From Candidatus Thiobius zoothamnicola (GTDB taxonomy: Bacteria; Pseudomonadota; Gammaproteobacteria; Chromatiales; Chromatiaceae), in contig JAPQLC010000005.1 of assembly GCA_030826945.1 (NCBI GenBank), positions 1 through 64,000 of the forward strand: a DNA stretch of 64,000 bases. The letters run 5' to 3'. Within the stretch, counting starts at the first letter, position 1, and the number at the start of each line of letters is the position of its first letter. The notes below the pieces were generated by a model that made no database searches, was not told the origin of the DNA, and saw only the letters and a list, made by a program, of their open reading frames with translations. This document shows, in pieces, positions 63,934 through 64,000 of the stretch. The translations under genes and the position numbers were made by a program.

Positions 63934-64000
63934 ACAACAAAGTTAATTATATTTAGTTTGTCTTTATAAAACAATAACTTAAAGTTGTTGCTGATGTTGG

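Overview
The window looks like chromosome of a gammaproteobacterium of moderate GC. The support is the gene content: PanB, a Zur-type operator in front of a COG0523 GTPase, ureEFG, a KefB/C-type antiporter, Hfq, HemP, a LbtU-like porin, Bfd and Fur-box-like palindromes. I cannot place it below class. All family names come from reading motifs by eye; no search was run.

Region 1 (1-16.3 kb) is mostly housekeeping with a defence-flavoured insert. A tRNA-Lys with its own promoter and terminator is followed by a 55-aa membrane peptide, panB behind a translationally coupled mini-ORF, and a putatively Zur-controlled zigA-DUF1826 pair. Next come a giant NLR-like protein (TIR-like, NACHT, pentapeptide-like, 14 WD40 repeats), an alpha/beta hydrolase, an orphan FitA-type antitoxin and a stand-alone TIR protein. 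ureEFG (no urease structural genes nearby), a SLC13-type permease and a Kef-type antiporter complete the region.

Region 2 (16.3-55.6 kb) is a large biosynthetic locus in two divergent operons around a roughly 960-bp gene-poor centre (31.8-32.8 kb). The leftward operon encodes an Asp/Glu-type racemase, a carrier-protein/sulfotransferase fusion, an EctB-type diaminobutyrate aminotransferase, two single-module NRPSs (each docking-C-A-T-TE), an O-methyltransferase-like protein, an ABC exporter and a second methyltransferase. The rightward operon encodes a JmjC/cupin_8 oxygenase, a stand-alone sulfotransferase, an ABM-like protein, a bimodular NRPS with an N-methyltransferase in each module, a one-module PKS ending in TE plus sulfotransferase, an iron alcohol dehydrogenase, a phytanoyl-CoA-dioxygenase-fold protein with the HxA signature of Fe/2OG halogenases, an Asp/Glu-racemase/AMDase-like protein and a PhzF-like protein. 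My inference is a small, sulfated and possibly chlorinated peptide-polyketide containing 2,4-diaminobutyrate and N-methylglycine. I do not recognise the cluster as any characterised pathway.

Region 3 (55.6-64 kb) is iron and heme related and reads leftward: bfd, a small basic protein, hemP, a LbtU-like porin (frameshifted near its 3' end), an imelysin, a terminator, a MauG/CCP-type di-heme peroxidase, hfq with a strong hairpin after it, a DUF1111 di-heme protein, a second imelysin and a DUF1513 protein. Fur-box-like palindromes lie upstream of hemP and bfd.
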